Source: JADLHS01 sp049840435
GTDB taxonomy: Bacteria; Verrucomicrobiota; Verrucomicrobiia; Limisphaerales; JADLHS01
Direction: 5' to 3'
Assembly: GCA_049840435.1 (NCBI GenBank)
Contig: JASGKY010000024.1
Coordinates: 1-64,000 of the forward strand
DNA length: 64,000 bases
Every line of letters starts with the position of its first letter. Position 1 is the stretch's first letter. Of the stretch, positions 60,997-64,000 are shown piece after piece. The translations under genes were made by a program, and so were the position numbers. The notes under the pieces were generated by a model, which searched no databases, was not told the origin of the DNA, and saw only the letters and a list, made by a program, of their open reading frames with translations.

Positions 60997-61042
60997 TTTT
61001 GTAAACCGTCGGTCGCCGGTTCAATCCCGGCAGCTGGCTCCA
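60997..61042 (+). repeat. attR: 46-bp copy of the tRNA-Thr 3' half
   Basis: Identical to 44739-44784, from TTTTGTAAACCG to GGCTCCA. The 5' half of a tRNA is missing before it (GCGGTA instead of a paired stem), so it is the attachment remnant, not a gene. Confidence 0.95.
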
Positions 61043-61078
61043 CTTTCACTCACCAAGGAGTTTCGCAATAAACGCATC

Positions 61079-62365
61079 ATGAGTAATGACGCAGCTAAAA
61101 CTGTCGGCGCCACCAGCAGTCCGACGAAGACTTTCAGCGAACGGCTCTTACTGTTCACGCTCGCAGCCATTCAATTCACCGTCGTAGTGGATTTCCTCAT
61201 AGTCCTGCCGCTCGGGCCGCAATACATGCGCGTGTTCAACATCGACACGGGCCAGTTCGGTTTGATCGTCTCCTCGTATGCCATCGCCGCAGGAATTTCC
61301 GGCGTGCTGGCCAGTTTCTTCCTCGACCGCTTGGATCGGCGTCCAGCGCTGCTGGGGTTGTATCTCGGCTTCGTGCTAGGAACACTGTTCTGCGCCATCG
61401 CGCCTAGCTACTACACGCTAGTGATCGCGCGAATTGTTGCCGGTGCTTTCGGTGGCGTCAGCGGGGCGTTGATCCTTGCGATCATCGGCGATGTGATCCC
61501 GGAAGCACGCCGTGGCGCGGCGATGGGAATGGTGATGTCGGCATTTTCCGTGGCGTCCATCGCTGGCGTGCCGTTGGGGCTGGTGCTTGCTTCAAGCCTT
61601 AGCTGGCACGTGCCTTTTTACGGCCTGGCTGGATTGGGCGCAATCGTCTGGTTGCTCACGCTACGCGCGATGCCGAAGTTGCAGGGCCACATGCATCATG
61701 CCGCTGGAGAACATCCAGTGAAGCGTACACTTGCCGTGATGTTACATAAAGACCACCGGATGGCGTTTGTGTTCATGGCGGTGCTGACGGCATCGGGCTT
61801 CGTCGTGTTTCCGTATCTGAGCAATTACATGGTCGCCAACGTCGGCCTGACGGAGAAGCAACTGCCGCTGATCTATCTGGCGGGCGGGCTGTGCACGATT
61901 TTCAGCATGAACTGGATCGGGCGCTGGGCGGATCGCGCCGGCAAACGCCGCGTATTCATCATCATGTCGCTGTGCGCCACGATGCCGATCCTCGCGCTCA
62001 CCAATCTGCCGCGCGTGCCGATCGCGCTGGCCATTGCCACATCCACCGTGCTGATGATCTGCATGTCCGGTCGCATGGTGCCGGCGATGGCGATGATGAC
62101 CGGCAGCATTGAAGCGCGTTATCGCGGCGGTTTCATGAGCATCAACTCGTCTGTGCAACAATTCTCCTGTGGACTCGCGGCGTTCGTGAGCGGTCACATC
62201 ATCGGCCAATCGCCGAAAGGGGAGCTCACGCGTTTTCCGGTGGTGGGAGTGATTTCCGTGACATGCATCCTTTCGTGCATCTACCTGTCAGGTTTTTTGA
62301 AACTGCCCGCCGGCATCAAAGCCAACGCCAATGAAGCGGCGTTAGTTGTCGAACACGAGTGTTGA
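61079..62365 (+). CDS. MFS transporter, arabinose-efflux (AraJ-like) family
   Basis: 428 residues from the ATG at 61079; the frame is open further back into the prophage, but that part is attR and non-coding. Twelve TM helices are visible (LLLFTLAAIQFTVVVDFLIVL, LVIARIVAGAFGGVSGALIL, MGMVMSAFSVASIAGVPLGL, AFVFMAVLTASGFVVFPYL). The MFS loop 2-3 signature is FLDRLDRRPALLG. AraJ/DHA1-type carriers export drugs or sugars by proton antiport; the substrate is unknown. The prophage sits just 37 bases upstream and may have altered its promoter. Confidence 0.88.
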   Translation: MSNDAAKTVGATSSPTKTFSERLLLFTLAAIQFTVVVDFLIVLPLGPQYMRVFNIDTGQFGLIVSSYAIAAGISGVLASFFLDRLDRRPALLGLYLGFVLGTLFCAIAPSYYTLVIARIVAGAFGGVSGALILAIIGDVIPEARRGAAMGMVMSAFSVASIAGVPLGLVLASSLSWHVPFYGLAGLGAIVWLLTLRAMPKLQGHMHHAAGEHPVKRTLAVMLHKDHRMAFVFMAVLTASGFVVFPYLSNYMVANVGLTEKQLPLIYLAGGLCTIFSMNWIGRWADRAGKRRVFIIMSLCATMPILALTNLPRVPIALAIATSTVLMICMSGRMVPAMAMMTGSIEARYRGGFMSINSSVQQFSCGLAAFVSGHIIGQSPKGELTRFPVVGVISVTCILSCIYLSGFLKLPAGIKANANEAALVVEHEC

Positions 62366-62383
62366 ACTGGCGCTTTGCCAGTT
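62365..62383. terminator. Convergent hairpin between MFS and ispG
   Basis: AACTGGC/GCCAGTT stem of 7 bp with a 5-base loop between two convergent genes, overlapping the ispG stop. There is no U-run, so termination is only possible. Confidence 0.4.
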
Positions 62384-64000
62384 AATGGGCGGCAAGTTCT
62401 TTCGCCTCAGGCTCAACCCACTTGTTGTGTTCTTTAATGAGATCAACGAGGCGTTCTACGGCTTCCGCTTCGGGGATGTTGAACTTGATCGGCGTCTTGC
62501 CGACGTAGAGGTTGATCTTGCCGGGCGCGCCGCCCACGTAGCCGAAGTCCGCGTCCGCCATCTCACCCGGGCCGTTCACGATGCAGCCCATGATGGCGAT
62601 CTTCACGCCCTTGAGATGCTCCGTGCGCGTTTTGATGCGCGCGGTCACGGTCTGGAGATTGAACAACGTGCGACCGCAACTCGGGCACGCGACATAATCC
62701 GTCTTGAAACTGCGGCAGCCCGCTGCCTGTAAAATGTTGTAAGCCAGCCGCAGGCTTTGACCCGCGCCGGATTCGCCACGAACAAGAATCGCGTCACCAA
62801 TCCCATCCGCCAACAATGCGCCGATGACGACCGAGGCGCGGAGCAGGGCGATCTTGGGTTCAAGCGCCGAGGTTTCAAACGTCAGGCAATCCTTGAGTAG
62901 AATCGGGTTCTTGCGGCCGAGGCGTTTCAGCTTGGCTGTCAGTAAACGAAACGCCGTGATAACCGGCAGGTTCACCCCGTCCTTCACCGTGACGAGCTGC
63001 GTGTCGCAGTTGATCTCAAAATCTTGCGTCGGATCAAGCTCGGCGACATTCAGGTCTTCGTAAACCGCCTCGGGCTTCACGTCATCCTTCGGGCGAATCT
63101 TGGGCGCTACTTTGTCCCACGTGCCGCGCGTGACGACGACGCGGATGAGCTGTTCGCCACCGCATTTGACCTGTTCGTTCAGTTCAATCTCAGGCGTCTC
63201 TCGCTTTTCAAAGTGGAACGGGTCGAACGGAAAGCCAGTTTCTTTGACTTGAGCTTTAGTGTTCGAGAGAACTGAAATCTGTGCGAGCAGATCGCGGCAA
63301 ACTTCGATTTCGCGCGGAGAGTCTTCCGTGAGCGAGACGCGGATGGTGTCGCCGAGACCGTCGCAGAGCAGTGAGCCAATACCGATGGCGCTCTTGATGC
63401 GGCCGTCTTCGCCTTCGCCGGCTTCGGTGACACCGAGGTGAATCGGGTAATTCCAGTCCGGCCCTTCCTGTTCGAGCCGCGCCACCAGCAGGCGATAGCA
63501 CTCGATCATCACCTTCGGGTTGCTCGACTTCATCGAGAACTTGAAGTTGTGGAAGTCGTGCTTGCGGGCGATGCGGGCAAACTCCAGCGCGCTTTCCACC
63601 ATGCCCAGCGGCGTGTCGCCGAAGCGGTTCATGATGCGGTCGCTAAGCGAGCCGTGATTCGTGCCGATGCGCATGGCGCGCTTCAGCTTTTTACACTCCA
63701 GCACGAGCGGGGTGAATTTCTCCTCGATCCGCTTCAGCTCCTCGGCGTACTGCGCATCGGAGTATTCCTTGATGGCAAACTTCTTCGAGTCAGCGTAATT
63801 GCCGGGGTTCACGCGGATGACCTCGACCCATTTCACCGCTTCCATCGCGGCTTCGGGTTTGAAGTGAATGTCCGCGACGATGGGGACTTTGCAGCCTTGC
63901 TTCCGCAGTTCGGCGACGATCACTTCCAAGTTCGCCGCGTCCTTCACCGTCGGCGCGGTGATGCGTACGAGCTGGCAGCCGACGGCGACGAGGTCGAGTG
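62382..64000 (-). CDS. ispG: 4-hydroxy-3-methylbut-2-enyl-diphosphate synthase, C-terminal part
   Basis: At least 538 residues; the frame is open to the right edge, so the N-terminus is outside. IspG converts MEcPP to HMBPP in the MEP isoprenoid pathway. The TIM barrel part shows IVADIHFKPEAAMEAVKWVEVIRVNPGN (about residues 38-65) and RIGTNHGSLSDR. The iron-sulfur cysteines are in YVACPSCGRTLFNLQ and IMGCIVNGPGEMADADFGYVG. Between them is an extra domain of about 200 residues (ETPEIELNEQVKCGG to LDPTQDFEINCD), which marks the three-domain large form known from plants, Chlamydiae and Bacteroidetes rather than the E. coli form. Confidence 0.95.
   Translation of the reverse strand, partial: LDLVAVGCQLVRITAPTVKDAANLEVIVAELRKQGCKVPIVADIHFKPEAAMEAVKWVEVIRVNPGNYADSKKFAIKEYSDAQYAEELKRIEEKFTPLVLECKKLKRAMRIGTNHGSLSDRIMNRFGDTPLGMVESALEFARIARKHDFHNFKFSMKSSNPKVMIECYRLLVARLEQEGPDWNYPIHLGVTEAGEGEDGRIKSAIGIGSLLCDGLGDTIRVSLTEDSPREIEVCRDLLAQISVLSNTKAQVKETGFPFDPFHFEKRETPEIELNEQVKCGGEQLIRVVVTRGTWDKVAPKIRPKDDVKPEAVYEDLNVAELDPTQDFEINCDTQLVTVKDGVNLPVITAFRLLTAKLKRLGRKNPILLKDCLTFETSALEPKIALLRASVVIGALLADGIGDAILVRGESGAGQSLRLAYNILQAAGCRSFKTDYVACPSCGRTLFNLQTVTARIKTRTEHLKGVKIAIMGCIVNGPGEMADADFGYVGGAPGKINLYVGKTPIKFNIPEAEAVERLVDLIKEHNKWVEPEAKELAAH

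Larger units (their letters stand above)
44739..61042. mobile_element. Integrated tailless (DJR-capsid, corticovirus-like) prophage, 16.3 kb
   Basis: The element is bounded by perfect 46-bp direct repeats derived from tRNA-Thr. Inside are a tyrosine integrase next to attL, a PM2 P2-like capsid protein, an FtsK/HerA-type packaging ATPase, a beta-helix spike, at least eight single-TM miniproteins, a tRNA(CAT), an SPFH protein, a replication protein with phased iterons, and a candidate excisionase next to attR. No tail, portal or large terminase gene is present. A size near 16 kb fits DJR viruses. Structural genes run leftward (46.6-52.3 kb), an assembly/packaging set runs rightward (52.6-55.9 kb), and the replication/early set runs leftward (55.9-60.9 kb). 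Two frame breaks are likely assembly indels, so it may be a complete, inducible virus. Confidence 0.9.

Noticed and set aside
44739..61042. Integrative conjugative element or satellite of a tailed phage
   Set aside because: No relaxase, type IV secretion, terminase, portal or capsid-morphing gene is seen, while a capsid protein and packaging ATPase of the DJR type are present.
60997..61042. Second tRNA-Thr gene
   Set aside because: Only the 3' half is present; the sequence before it cannot form the acceptor, D or full anticodon stem.
60767..61078. 104-codon N-terminal extension of the MFS transporter
   Set aside because: It covers the HTH gene on the other strand and the attR tRNA remnant; the MFS fold starts after the ATG at 61079.

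Overview
The window reads as a chromosomal segment of a Verrucomicrobiota bacterium, probably of the Pedosphaera/Limisphaera type. The evidence is two DUF1559-like secreted pseudopilins with the GFTLIELLVVIAIIAILA start, LamG/Ig secreted proteins, a PEP-CTERM protein, GH92 and GH38 mannosidases, a RAYT transposase among REP palindromes, and a large-form IspG. This assignment is inference from gene content; no rRNA lies in the window.

Layout. 1-8.4 kb (+): GH92 mannosidase end, PA14 sensor kinase, AraC-type response regulator, phosphodiesterase-TPR protein. 8.5-16.7 kb (-): acetyltransferase, LamG protein, pseudopilin, GH38 mannosidase, SGNH hydrolase. 16.9-20.1 kb (+): NarX/NarL-type two-component pair, membrane protein, pseudopilin. 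20.3-28.5 kb: two halogenase-like flavoproteins, PEP-CTERM protein, PQQ-repeat protein, RAYT plus REP nest, EEP lipoprotein. 28.6-36.3 kb (-): cell-shape operon mreB-mreC-mreD-mrdA-rodA ending in RNase G/E. 37.3-41.6 kb (-): stressosome operon rsbR-rsbS-rsbT-rsbX followed by a histidine kinase and a response regulator. 42.9-44.6 kb: two bactofilins and a VanZ protein. 61.1-64 kb: MFS transporter and ispG.

The main discovery lies between 44.74 and 61.04 kb. A 16.3-kb element sits in the 3' half of a tRNA-Thr(TGT) gene and is bounded by perfect 46-bp direct repeats (attL/attR). It encodes a tyrosine integrase, a PM2 P2-like double-jelly-roll (DJR) major capsid protein, an FtsK/HerA-type packaging ATPase with Walker A GRTGFGKT, a pectate-lyase-like spike, many single-TM miniproteins suited to an internal virion membrane, a tRNA(CAT), an SPFH protein and a winged-helix replication protein. 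The replication gene carries eight 17-bp palindromic iterons phased at exactly 23 bp. I read this as a tailless, membrane-containing, corticovirus-like prophage of a verrucomicrobium. No terminase, portal or tail gene is visible.

Ten clean single-base reading-frame breaks occur in otherwise intact genes, including two in mrdA, which is normally essential. Several coincide with short homopolymers. The simplest explanation is residual indel error in the assembly. Frameshifted genes are therefore annotated as single CDSs, and frameshifts in the prophage should not be read as decay without resequencing.
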